Source of the DNA: Bacillota bacterium
Lineage (GTDB): Bacteria; Bacillota; Clostridia; Lachnospirales; Lachnospiraceae
DNA length: 7,060 bases
Assembly: GCA_023436225.1 (NCBI GenBank)
Contig: JAEZKA010000014.1
Span: forward strand, 1 to 7,060
Reading direction: 5' to 3'
The notes under the pieces are model-generated. The model was given only the letters and a program-made list of their open reading frames with translations. It was not told the DNA's origin and searched no databases. The translations under genes were made by a program, and so were the position numbers. Of the stretch, positions 1-6,201 are shown piece by piece; position 1 is the first letter of the stretch; each line of letters begins with the position of its first letter.

Positions 1-124
1 GCTTTTTTCTGTCACAACCTTATGTACCGCTATGTGCGGCAACCGAGTGGGAACGTGTCTCTGTTGGATTGATAGTCACGCGCTATTTTTGTAAATCTAA
101 ATATGTGATAAACATCACTAACGT
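1..124. other. Left-edge block without an identifiable gene
   Basis: All three plus-strand frames are open for at least 70 bases here. One frame runs from the window edge to a TGA at 70-72, another to a TAA at about 92-94, and the third stays open to 145. The base composition is less AT-rich than the intergenic DNA further right. It could be the 3' end of a plus-strand gene cut by the window edge, because a terminator follows at 126-167, but I recognise no protein. A small hairpin (CCGC/GCGG, 27-39) and a GTGAT/ATCAC stem (105-118) are present. Confidence 0.25.
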
Positions 125-125
125 A

Positions 126-167
126 AAAGGGGCGCCGCACATTTAGTGCGACAGCCCCCTTTCTTTT
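126..167. terminator. Bidirectional terminator downstream of xylA
   Basis: AAAGGGG (126-132) pairs with CCCCTTT (156-162). Inside it, CGCAC (136-140) pairs with GTGCG (146-150) around an ATTTA loop. The plus-strand side is followed by a T-rich tract (160-167), and the minus-strand side by TTTT (125-128 read in reverse). It can therefore end xylA transcripts arriving from the right and any gene entering from the left edge. Confidence 0.8.
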
Positions 168-249
168 ATTCATGACAATAGAAATTTGTTAAGCGTGATT
201 TCCATCTTCCAAATATCGATGACCTTATAAATAACCTATCTATATCCGA

Positions 250-1566
250 TTATTTTGTCTCTACGATATACTGGTTCAGGATGTTCTCTAACATTTCTTG
301 TCTGCCTGATATATTAGGGGTAGTGCCATTCTTCATAGCATACTCCTCTAACTCCTTAAAGCCAACTTTACCTTCCACGATATCCTTACCAATACCATCC
401 TTATAGCTTGCATAACGATCTGCCTTGAAGTTCTCAAATACACCATCTTCAATCAGCTTTGCAGCAACCTTTAAGCCTCTTGCAAATGCATCCATACCTG
501 CAATGTATGCATAGAATAAATCATCATCCTCGAAGGAAGCACGGCGAACCTTGGAGTCGAAGTTCAAACCACCCTTATGTAAGCCACCGTTTAATAAGAT
601 TTCATACATTGCTAAGGTGGTGTCATAGAGGCTGGTAGGGAATTGGTCGGTATCCCATCCTAACATCGGATCACCAGTGTTTGCATCCACACTACCGAGA
701 ACACCATTAATTCTGGACATGTTGAGTTCATGCTGGAAGGTATGCTGAGCTAAGGTTGCATGGTTTGCTTCGATGTTCATCTTGAAATAATCCTGTAGGT
801 TGTACTTTCTTAAGAAAGCAAGTACGGTAGCAGCATCAAAATCATACTGATGCTTTGTAGGCTCCTTCGGCTTGGGCTCAATTAAGAATTGACCGGTAAA
901 TCCAATTTCCTTTGCATAGTCAACTGCCATCTGAAGCAATCTTGCAAGGTTATCTAACTCTAATCCTGTATCTGTATTCAATAAAGTTTCATAGCCTTCA
1001 CGTCCGCCCCAGAATACATAGTTAACACCACCTAATTCCTTGGTGATTTCCATAGCCTTCTTAATCTGAGCTGCAGCATAAGCGAAAACTGTCGCATTGC
1101 AAGAGGTACCTGCACCATGTACAAACTTGTCATCACCAAATGCATTGGTTGTACCCCATAAGCACTTAATTCCGGTACGAGCCATTTCTTCCTTGATTAC
1201 AGCAACGATTTCATCTAATCTTCTATTGGTCTCCTCTAGTGTGGCAGCTCTTGGAGCAATATCCTGATCATGGAAACAGAAGAAAGGAATCTGCATCTTC
1301 TCCATGAACTCGAATGCGGCATGTACTCTTTCCTTGGCCTTCTTCATAGCATCCTCTGTGTTATCCCAATCACGGTGCATGGAAGCTCCACCGAAAGGAT
1401 CATTACCCATATAGGTTAAGGTATGCCAGTAAGACATGGCAAAACGGAGTTGCTCCTTCATTGTCTTGCCCATTACTACTTCATCCGGATTGTAATACCT
1501 GAATGCAAGTTGATTTTTACTCTGAGGGCCTTCATATTGGATCTTGTCAACTTTAAAATAAGACAT
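250..1566 (-). CDS. xylA: Xylose isomerase (class II, 438 aa)
   Basis: Cytoplasmic, metal-dependent TIM-barrel enzyme that interconverts D-xylose and D-xylulose (and glucose and fructose), the first step of the isomerase route of xylose use. All catalytic and metal residues are visible, two positions lower than in E. coli XylA: His99 and Asp102 in CFHDQDIAP, Glu230 and Lys232 in IEPKPKEP, Glu266 and His269 in NIEANHA, Asp294 in SVDAN, Asp305 and Asp307 in GWDTDQFP, and Asp337 in LNFD. VFWGGREGYE (184-193) is a family signature. The length is normal for class II, and the N-terminal extension distinguishes it from class I. The start is fixed by AGGAGG at 1575-1580, eight bases upstream. The gene stands alone: no xylulokinase or xylose transporter lies beside it in the window. 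It has a promoter at 1672-1700 covered by an inverted repeat, and a terminator at 126-167. Confidence 0.98.
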   Translation of the reverse strand: MSYFKVDKIQYEGPQSKNQLAFRYYNPDEVVMGKTMKEQLRFAMSYWHTLTYMGNDPFGGASMHRDWDNTEDAMKKAKERVHAAFEFMEKMQIPFFCFHDQDIAPRAATLEETNRRLDEIVAVIKEEMARTGIKCLWGTTNAFGDDKFVHGAGTSCNATVFAYAAAQIKKAMEITKELGGVNYVFWGGREGYETLLNTDTGLELDNLARLLQMAVDYAKEIGFTGQFLIEPKPKEPTKHQYDFDAATVLAFLRKYNLQDYFKMNIEANHATLAQHTFQHELNMSRINGVLGSVDANTGDPMLGWDTDQFPTSLYDTTLAMYEILLNGGLHKGGLNFDSKVRRASFEDDDLFYAYIAGMDAFARGLKVAAKLIEDGVFENFKADRYASYKDGIGKDIVEGKVGFKELEEYAMKNGTTPNISGRQEMLENILNQYIVETK

Positions 1567-1671
1567 CTAAATATCCTCCTTTATAATTATAATTTCTCTT
1601 TCCTATTATGTTTGTAGTAGTACAAAATACTCTTTCCTACAATAAAGTCTAGGAACTTAATCCCAGTTCTT

Positions 1672-1700
1672 ATTATAAATCCTAATTTAAAAATTTACAA
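1672..1700 (-). promoter_or_regulatory. xylA promoter, -35/-10
   Basis: Read on the minus strand, TTGTAA (1695-1700) and a perfect TATAAT (1672-1677) are separated by 17 bases, the ideal sigma-A spacing. Transcription would start near 1665, leaving a leader of about 100 bases. That leader contains two copies of TAGGAAAGAG (1596-1605 and 1630-1639) of unknown meaning. Confidence 0.75.
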
Positions 1701-1716
1701 CAACAATTTGTAAATT
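1692..1716. promoter_or_regulatory. 25-bp palindrome over the xylA -35: candidate operator
   Basis: AATTTACAA (1692-1700) and TTGTAAATT (1708-1716) form a perfect nine-base inverted repeat with a seven-base centre. The left arm contains the whole xylA -35 box, so a bound protein would compete with RNA polymerase. The total length equals that of classical XylR operators in Bacillus, but the sequence differs. A ROK-type XylR is a natural guess, yet no xylR gene lies in the window. Confidence 0.55.
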
Positions 1717-1781
1717 AATTAAACTAACTTATTATGTTGTATCTCGATTTCCAAAATAATCTAAAATTATATGATTTTATA

Positions 1782-1811
1782 TTGACATTACTGTGTGTCA
1801 TACAGTATAAT
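1782..1811 (+). promoter_or_regulatory. padR operon promoter, -35/-10
   Basis: Consensus TTGACA (1782-1787) and consensus TATAAT (1806-1811) are separated by 18 bases. A start near 1818 gives a leader of about 45 bases before the padR ATG. A perfect 12-of-12 match suggests a strong promoter that needs repression, consistent with the palindromes lying on it. Confidence 0.85.
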
Positions 1812-1839
1812 GTATTCAACAGTAATATAATGACACACA
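1787..1839. promoter_or_regulatory. Nested inverted repeats on the padR promoter: candidate autoregulatory operator
   Basis: Three perfect inverted repeats overlap. TACTGT-N7-ACAGTA (1789-1807) fills the -35/-10 spacer exactly. TGTGTGTCAT (1792-1801) matches ATGACACACA (1830-1839), bracketing the -10 and the start site. ATTACTGT (1787-1794) matches ACAGTAAT (1819-1826). PadR-family repressors commonly bind palindromes in their own promoters, so the adjacent gene product is the likely ligand. That link is inference. Confidence 0.6.
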
Positions 1840-1862
1840 TTATCGTAGACAAGGAGGTAATT

Positions 1863-2213
1863 ATGGCAAACAAGGAGGAAGTACTTTCTGGCCTTCTGCT
1901 TGAGCTTAGACGCGGGACCATCGTACTTAGCGTATTATGCCAACTGTCCGCGCCCACTTACGGCTACTCATTAGTACAGGATTTTAGCGATAACAACGTT
2001 CCGATTGAAGCAAATACCCTGTATCCTTTACTGAGAAGACTTGAGAAGCAGGGACTGCTAAAAAGCGAATGGGAGACTTCGGGAACAAAGCCAAGAAAGT
2101 ATTATATGCTGACGGATTTAGGTATCGAGGTATATCAGGAATTGAAGGAACACTGGAATAGGATGGTAGATAATATGAATCGATTAATGAAGGAGGATAA
2201 GAGCAATGGATAG
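1863..2213 (+). CDS. PadR-family transcriptional regulator (116 aa)
   Basis: Small winged-helix DNA-binding repressor. Family hallmarks in order: a hydrophobic first helix (RRGTIVLSVLCQL, 16-28), YGYSL (33-37), the recognition-helix segment TLYPLLRRLEKQGLL (52-66), Trp70, the wing PRKYYMLTDLG (77-87), and an amphipathic C-terminal dimerisation helix to the end. The length is typical of short PadR proteins. The reading frame is open back to an ATG at 1734, but that start lies upstream of the -35 box. The ATG at 1863 has AAGGAGG at 1851-1857, five bases away, and gives the canonical N-terminus. The gene overlaps the next one by eight bases (ATGGATAG), so the two are co-translated. Palindromes on its promoter suggest autorepression. 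The inducer is unknown: the pairing with a membrane HAAS protein suggests envelope-linked signalling rather than phenolic acids, for which the family is named. Confidence 0.93.
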   Translation: MANKEEVLSGLLLELRRGTIVLSVLCQLSAPTYGYSLVQDFSDNNVPIEANTLYPLLRRLEKQGLLKSEWETSGTKPRKYYMLTDLGIEVYQELKEHWNRMVDNMNRLMKEDKSNG

Positions 2214-3270
2214 TCGTCAATACGATTATGTCGAAGATATGATAAACCGTTACATCTATCAGGTAACGAAACATATGAATCCAAAGAACAAACATGATAT
2301 TGAAAATGAGTTACGCACCTTAATTTATGATATGTTGGAAACAAGAACTCATGGCAATAATGCCACTAGGGAGGATATTCTGGCTGTACTAAGGGAGCTC
2401 GGAAATCCCTCGGAGCTTGCCGAGAAATATGCTGACACCTCCAGATATCTTATCAGCCCTGAGATCTTTCCGCTATATCTCTTTATATTAAAGCTCGTGA
2501 TTGGTGCTACTCTCTTAGGAATATGTATCGCTTCCGTACTAGAGCTGATTACTTCCTATTCTAATATCTGGTATAGCTACATTGGTACTTGGATAGGCAA
2601 TATGGTTGGAAGTGTAGGTATGGCTTTTGCATCCATTACTATATTATTCGCATTTTTAGAATGGAAGGGAGTTAATTTAAAAGAGTTAATACCCAGCTGG
2701 GAGGCAGAAGAGCTTCCTCCCGTACCAGTAAAGGAAGCAAGCATTCCGCTCGGAGAACCGATTGCCGGTATTATCTTCACAATTATAGGCATGGTTATCT
2801 TTATCTCTGCTCCGCAATTACTAGGTGCATATCATTATGATGGCGGGTTAACAACTATTCCGATATTTAACATGGATACCTTCAAAGTTGTTCTTCCCCT
2901 CTTTCTAATTACGATGGGACTGGGACTTCTTATGGACATTTGGGAGCTGATCGACCGTAGATACTCCATTCCTCATGCGATTTTTACTTTCATGATTAAT
3001 ACCATTAGCACAATCCTGGTTGTTATTATCTTTACCAGGTTCGATATCTGGAACATGGACTTTGCAAATAGGTTAAACGAAGCCTTCCATCTAGGTTTCA
3101 ACTCATCCGCTCTCTCTGCTTGGGAGATGATCACAGAGAACTTCGTGATTTTCCTCGTGGTTATCTATTTGCTTGAGACGATAGCAATTGTTATCAAAAC
3201 AGTAAAATATAACAATCAGTATGATTTTACTAATTTTATAAAAAATTTAGAGCAGAAATATAAGAACTAA
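2206..3270 (+). CDS. HAAS-domain six-helix membrane protein (354 aa)
   Basis: Residues 1-80 form a helical, cytoplasmic domain of the HAAS (HTH-associated alpha-helical signalling; formerly DUF1700-like) type: MINRYIYQVTKHM, then KHDIENELRTLIYDML, then REDILAVLRELGNPSELAEKY, where the GNP-x-ELA-x-KY ending is characteristic. Six hydrophobic segments follow, at about 89-115, 125-151, 183-203, 228-246, 257-277 and 310-331, with a cytoplasm-like charged and proline-rich linker near 152-182 and a short basic tail. It lacks catalytic motifs. HAAS proteins are known to be encoded beside PadR regulators and are thought to act with them, sensing or transmitting a membrane signal. The specific partner mechanism is inference. 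AGGAGG at 2191-2196 lies nine bases before ATG, inside padR. The gene ends just before the tandem hairpins at 3270-3373. Confidence 0.85.
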   Translation: MDSRQYDYVEDMINRYIYQVTKHMNPKNKHDIENELRTLIYDMLETRTHGNNATREDILAVLRELGNPSELAEKYADTSRYLISPEIFPLYLFILKLVIGATLLGICIASVLELITSYSNIWYSYIGTWIGNMVGSVGMAFASITILFAFLEWKGVNLKELIPSWEAEELPPVPVKEASIPLGEPIAGIIFTIIGMVIFISAPQLLGAYHYDGGLTTIPIFNMDTFKVVLPLFLITMGLGLLMDIWELIDRRYSIPHAIFTFMINTISTILVVIIFTRFDIWNMDFANRLNEAFHLGFNSSALSAWEMITENFVIFLVVIYLLETIAIVIKTVKYNNQYDFTNFIKNLEQKYKN

Positions 3271-3305
3271 ACAATAGAGTACACGCTTTCGAACTTTCTA
3301 TTGTT
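3270..3305 (+). repeat. First of two abutting hairpins after the padR operon
   Basis: AACAATAGA (3270-3278) pairs perfectly with TCTATTGTT (3297-3305) across an 18-base loop. It begins on the last base of the preceding stop codon and ends exactly where the larger terminator stem starts. There is no T-run of its own, so it is more likely a 3'-end stabiliser or part of the terminator fold. Confidence 0.5.
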
Positions 3306-3373
3306 AAGAAAAGAGGAGAGCTACAAAACCAAAGGTATTATACCTGCGGTTTTTTAGCAGCTCCTCTTTTCTT
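3306..3373. terminator. Large three-tier bidirectional terminator between convergent genes
   Basis: AAGAAAAGAGGAG (3306-3318) pairs with CTCCTCTTTTCTT (3361-3373), 13 perfect pairs. GCTA/TAGC (3320-3323/3355-3358), AAAACC/GGTTTT (3325-3330/3348-3353) and AGGTA/TACCT (3333-3337/3341-3345, loop TTA) stack inside. The pyrimidine-rich outer arm gives a U-rich 3' side for the rightward transcript, and the inner GGTTTTTT could also end it. The leftward 47-aa gene and protease end on its other side. Confidence 0.75.
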
Positions 3374-3382
3374 TCCCATTAA

Positions 3383-3526
3383 CTATAAAATTGTTAGATA
3401 TTCTAGCTCCGCTGTAGCATCTAACAGCTCACAGGCTATTCCATCCTTCATCCTCGGCCAGGTTTCCAGGTATACCCTCGCATTCTCCGAAAGCGGATAA
3501 TTATTACTCAAGCAATTTCCGTACAT
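3383..3526 (-). CDS. Small ORF, 47 aa, overlapping the protease 3' end
   Basis: Unrecognised small protein beginning MYGNCLSNNYPLSENAR and ending AELEYLTIL. It is mildly acidic, mixed in composition, and predicted largely helical after residue 12, with no signal peptide or membrane segment. Its ATG (3524-3526) lies inside the last codons of the S8 protease gene in another frame, overlapping it by 23 bases. A GGGGA element about seven bases upstream could serve translation or coupling. It stops at 3383, only ten bases before the 13-bp terminator stem, so the ORF fills the gap between protease and terminator neatly. The codons look bacterial (GAA, CTG, GAT and AAG rather than an AT-only mix). 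A chance frame is possible. A frameshifted protease tail is unlikely because the protease ends normally. Confidence 0.5.
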   Translation of the reverse strand: MYGNCLSNNYPLSENARVYLETWPRMKDGIACELLDATAELEYLTIL

Positions 3527-4667
3527 TCAATAGTCCCCAGCCTTGTTTTTCCCAATGCTGACCAAGATTTGTTGCGCAACTGCGCAATTTAAGCTTCACC
3601 TCTCGATTGGATAATTCCGGATGTGCCCCAAGTAACAACGCTATCGCACCTGCAACAACAGGCGTTGCCATAGAAGTTCCGCTTTTTATGGTGTACATCA
3701 TCGGTACATCCGAGTAAGAATATCTGGACTCTCCATTCTTGGACCTAGGCGGATACCGGCTTATATTACAGGAAATGATATTGGACCCCGGTGCCACGAT
3801 ATCCGGCTTTTTAATGCAGAAGGGCGTCGGCCCTCGTCCGGAATAATCCTTGCTACGACCGCTACCATAAACCTCTACTGCAACATTATCATCGGAGGAG
3901 CCTACAGTTATCACTTTTCTGCTGATCCCGGGTGTCGAAATAGACATCGGGCCGGGCCCGTTGTTACCTGCAGCAACTACAACGACGATTCCGCTATCCC
4001 ATACTGCATTCACCCCCTGCACCAGAAGCGAATTCTCATCCAGACTATCCTTAGCAGCTGTACCAACGGATATATTAACAATTCGGATATTATATCGTTT
4101 ACGATTATTAATAATCCATTGTAGACCTGCTAACACATCTGAGATATTACCGTCTCCCCTCTTATCTAATACCTTTACTCCTATGAAGTTACACTCCGGA
4201 GCAATTCCTTGGTATTTTCCTTTAGAAGAAAAGCCATTTCCACCGATGATGCCCGCTACATGGGTACCGTGACCATTATCGTCATAAGGCTCATGCTTAT
4301 GGTTGATAAAATCCGCAAAGGCTGTTACGCGATTACCACCCTCAACAAAATCTTTATGTAAGGCAATTCCTGTATCGACAACTGCAACCCCCACTCCCCG
4401 GCCAAAATATCCATTCTCATGTGCCCATCGACCTTCTATTATGTCGTTGACCCGGTTCATCTGAGCTGTGATTTGGGTATCCAGCTCATAGTTGATTGAT
4501 CCTTCCATCGATTTGATATAGTCTAACCGATCTTCCTCCACCTCTACAACACAGGCACCTATCATCGGCAGTCTATATTTTACATAACCTAATTTCTCTA
4601 TCGTTTGCAGACGCTTTTCATAATCTGCACAATACACAATGATTTGGATTTTATGCTTATTGACCAT
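3504..4667 (-). CDS. Intracellular subtilisin-like serine protease, S8 family (387 aa)
   Basis: Peptidase S8 with a complete triad: Asp98 in VAVVDTGI, His133 in DNGHGTHVAG, Ser332 in SGTSMATP, and oxyanion Asn235 in VAAGNNG. Residues 1-75 form a propeptide-like beta/alpha domain (IQIIVYCADYEKRL to INYELDTQI) without a signal peptide or lipobox, so the enzyme probably works in the cytoplasm, as the AprX type does. The protein ends just after the catalytic domain, at GWGLLNVRKLLE. The start has GGAG at 4675-4678, seven bases away. It lies 146 bases downstream of araC on the same strand without a clear terminator between, so read-through is possible. The substrate is unknown; stationary-phase or sporulation protein turnover is a guess from the family. 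Confidence 0.93.
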   Translation of the reverse strand: MVNKHKIQIIVYCADYEKRLQTIEKLGYVKYRLPMIGACVVEVEEDRLDYIKSMEGSINYELDTQITAQMNRVNDIIEGRWAHENGYFGRGVGVAVVDTGIALHKDFVEGGNRVTAFADFINHKHEPYDDNGHGTHVAGIIGGNGFSSKGKYQGIAPECNFIGVKVLDKRGDGNISDVLAGLQWIINNRKRYNIRIVNISVGTAAKDSLDENSLLVQGVNAVWDSGIVVVVAAGNNGPGPMSISTPGISRKVITVGSSDDNVAVEVYGSGRSKDYSGRGPTPFCIKKPDIVAPGSNIISCNISRYPPRSKNGESRYSYSDVPMMYTIKSGTSMATPVVAGAIALLLGAHPELSNREVKLKLRSCATNLGQHWEKQGWGLLNVRKLLE

Positions 4668-4687
4668 TCAATCGCTCCATCGTTTTT

Positions 4688-4716
4688 GTATTATCCTATT
4701 CCGCGAGCTTAGTCAA
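4688..4716 (-). promoter_or_regulatory. Possible promoter for the S8 protease
   Basis: Read on the minus strand, TTGACT (4711-4716) is followed after 17 bases by TAATAC (4688-4693), or after 15 bases by GATAAT (4690-4695). Neither pair is ideal. A TATAAT-like element also occurs further upstream near 4775-4780 but has no good -35. The protease may instead rely on transcription from araC. Confidence 0.35.
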
Positions 4717-4813
4717 TATACACACTATTAAAACATATGACTTTTATAATAAGAGACCGGTTTATATGAATCACATTATAACAGCACTCTCGTTGTGGAG
4801 GCTTGCTAGGAGG

Positions 4814-5725
4814 TTAGTAAAGTGCTTTATTATAAAGCTTTCGGTATTCTGACGGGGTGTGGTTCAGTTTTCTTTTGAACACTTTACTAAAGTAACTGAT
4901 ATCACTGAAGCCGGTACGTTCACAAATCTCTTCCACAGATAATTCGGTATCTCGTAGCAGGGTTGAGGCCATGGTCAGACGAAGCTGTATCAGATATTGG
5001 TTGATCGATTGGCCGGTATACTTCTTAAAGTCACTCAAAAGCGAGGTCCGGTTCGTATGGAATTCTTCTGCCAGTCGTTCAACCGTGATTTTCTGACTAT
5101 AGCTGGACTGTAAATAATAGATCACATCTACCGCAAGCCTGGAATAGGAATCATACTGGAGAAGATCACTGATTTCCTCCTCTTCCTCCTGTCTAGCCAG
5201 ACAGAATAAAATCTCAAACAGATAGGATCTACTCCTGCAGGGCCAATGATTGGTATCTTGCTTTATCAGAAGATCATTCAACAAGGTTAGCTTATGATCG
5301 ATTAATGCTGAATCAATTGTATGTAATGACAGTATCTTAAGTGTTGGAGCCGCACCCGATAGGAACTGCAACATATAATAGATATCCTGCTGCTCCGTTA
5401 TAGAAAGCTTTCTTAACGGGTCACTTATATTTTCAATAGAAAAGGATGAGTTTATTACCTGCGGCTGAAACCATAATATCCTGACTACTGCCTCATTGAT
5501 ATGATAGAAACTAATTTCATCTTTCTCATTCATACAAATAGTGCTTGCCCCGGTTAGTATAAATTCTCTCCCATTCATTACAAAATGACTGCTGCCAGAC
5601 TTTATATAGATAATTTTATAGAAATCTCCTGCCTTTTTATCCTTCAGTCCGCTCAGACCCTCTGTCACTTTTGCAGGAAACAGATAACCGATATAATGAT
5701 TAAAACCTTTAGTATAAAACGACAT
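4814..5725 (-). CDS. AraC/XylS-family transcriptional regulator (303 aa)
   Basis: Typical AraC architecture. An N-terminal cupin-like sensing domain spans about 1-100, with the turn GDFYKIIYIKSG (33-44) and an NGREFILTGAST strand (51-62). A helical linker follows to about 195, containing an acidic run QEEEEEISDL. Two helix-turn-helix motifs occupy about 205-300: ITVERLAEEFHTNRTSLLSDFKKYTG for the first and LSVEEICERTGFSDISYFSKVFKR for the second, ending TPSEYRKLY. Such proteins usually activate sugar or envelope genes, but the ligand cannot be read from the sequence. No transporter or sugar enzyme is adjacent; the neighbours are an S8 protease downstream and a 554-base gap upstream. The ribosome site is modest (AGGTG at 5731-5735). 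A promoter at 5761-5789 sits within an inverted repeat, suggesting self-regulation. Confidence 0.93.
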   Translation of the reverse strand: MSFYTKGFNHYIGYLFPAKVTEGLSGLKDKKAGDFYKIIYIKSGSSHFVMNGREFILTGASTICMNEKDEISFYHINEAVVRILWFQPQVINSSFSIENISDPLRKLSITEQQDIYYMLQFLSGAAPTLKILSLHTIDSALIDHKLTLLNDLLIKQDTNHWPCRSRSYLFEILFCLARQEEEEEISDLLQYDSYSRLAVDVIYYLQSSYSQKITVERLAEEFHTNRTSLLSDFKKYTGQSINQYLIQLRLTMASTLLRDTELSVEEICERTGFSDISYFSKVFKRKLNHTPSEYRKLYNKALY

Positions 5726-5736
5726 AAAAACACCTA

Positions 5737-5774
5737 CAATCCATTCTAATATTTGACAACATTATAATGGATTG
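5737..5774. promoter_or_regulatory. Inverted repeat bracketing the araC start site
   Basis: CAATCCATT (5737-5745) and AATGGATTG (5766-5774) are perfect nine-base complements separated by 20 bases. The right arm touches the araC -10 box and the left arm lies in the leader beside the ribosome site. The arm centres are 29 bases apart, nearly three helical turns, so a dimer could bind one face. It could instead form an RNA hairpin only if transcription began further upstream. Confidence 0.5.
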
Positions 5775-5789
5775 CAGTCACCTTGTAAA
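5761..5789 (-). promoter_or_regulatory. araC promoter, -35/-10
   Basis: Read on the minus strand, TTTACA (5784-5789) and a perfect TATAAT (5761-5766) are separated by 17 bases. The start would be near 5754, about 29 bases before the araC ATG. Confidence 0.7.
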
Positions 5790-5850
5790 TGTTTTTTGAG
5801 ATTTCCATTCCTTAATACTGATCTCCTCTAATCATATGGGTACTTATAAG

Positions 5851-5889
5851 AAAAAACACAAAAAGAATAATCACACTCCTTTTGTGTTT
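5851..5889 (-). terminator. Minus-strand terminator-like hairpin in the 554-base gap
   Basis: AAACACAAAA (5854-5863) and TTTTGTGTTT (5880-5889) are perfect complements with a 16-base loop. In the minus direction the stem is followed by a further T-rich run (5851-5856 read in reverse). In the plus direction a G/C stretch follows, so it is oriented to stop leftward transcripts. No annotated leftward gene precedes it, implying an unannotated transcript or protection of the araC promoter. Confidence 0.5.
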
Positions 5890-6195
5890 CGTCCGCCGTA
5901 GTATTTATTTTATCCCCATCTATTATGACTACGCTTAAAATTTTAACATAACATTTCTTTTCATCCTATGTACTTTTGGCAATGAAATTTGTACATTCTT
6001 AAAAATATATCTGTAAATCTTCCTATGCCATCAAGTACTGGGACCCTTGCATCTCCATCCGATTAGAAACTTGCTTCCTTATATACCACAATTTTCATTT
6101 TTGTGATATAGCTATGGCAACATTTAAAATATGCCAATCGTAGAGTAATAAAAGTACTTTTGATTGTTTTTGTCGTAAATTTCTATAAAATAATT
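5854..6195 (-). ncRNA. Candidate leftward transcript of unknown function
   Basis: A minus-strand promoter at 6202-6231 and the U-tailed hairpin at 5851-5889 delimit about 340 bases. Within it, CGTAGT/ACTACG (5897-5902/5928-5933) can pair. No ORF of convincing length and start was found: one frame reads 11 codons, a stop, then about 32 open codons beginning SDGDARVPVLDG. I cannot match it to a known RNA family (T-box, SAM, c-di-GMP, 6S and SRP were considered). It could be a small RNA, a decayed gene, or coincidence. Confidence 0.25.
6160..6189 (+). promoter_or_regulatory. Promoter candidate for the Cys-rich small gene
   Basis: TTGATT (6160-6165) and TATAAA (6184-6189) with an 18-base spacer give a start near 6196 and a leader of about 84 bases. 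A perfect 12-base palindrome, AAAAGTACTTTT (6150-6161), abuts the -35 and could be an operator. An alternative is a sporulation-type -10, CATATGATA (6241-6249), which fits the SigK pattern CATAnnnTA but lacks a well-placed -35. Confidence 0.5.
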
Positions 6196-6201
6196 TCTAA
6201 T

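Noticed and set aside
104..119. CRP/FNR-like site TGTGA-N6-TCACT
   Set aside because: It lies downstream of xylA, just before a terminator, not at a promoter. The match is imperfect and the same bases form a simple hairpin.
1734..1862. 43-codon N-terminal extension of PadR
   Set aside because: It would begin upstream of the promoter -35 and contains the whole promoter. It lacks a ribosome site, and the ATG at 1863 has an excellent one and gives the family N-terminus.
3961..4272. 103-codon plus-strand frame inside the protease gene
   Set aside because: It is a shadow of the S8 coding sequence, which carries a complete catalytic triad on the other strand. No ribosome site or known motif was seen.
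4814..5725. AraC protein as the xylose regulator of xylA
   Set aside because: It is about 3 kb away, with a PadR operon and a protease between, and its own repeat (CAATCCATT) is unlike the xylA palindrome.
5945..6110. Decayed protein gene on the minus strand (KEASF, stop, SDGDARVPVLDG...)
   Set aside because: No recognisable family, a single short run after a stop, and other frames on both strands look equally open, so coding decay cannot be separated from chance.
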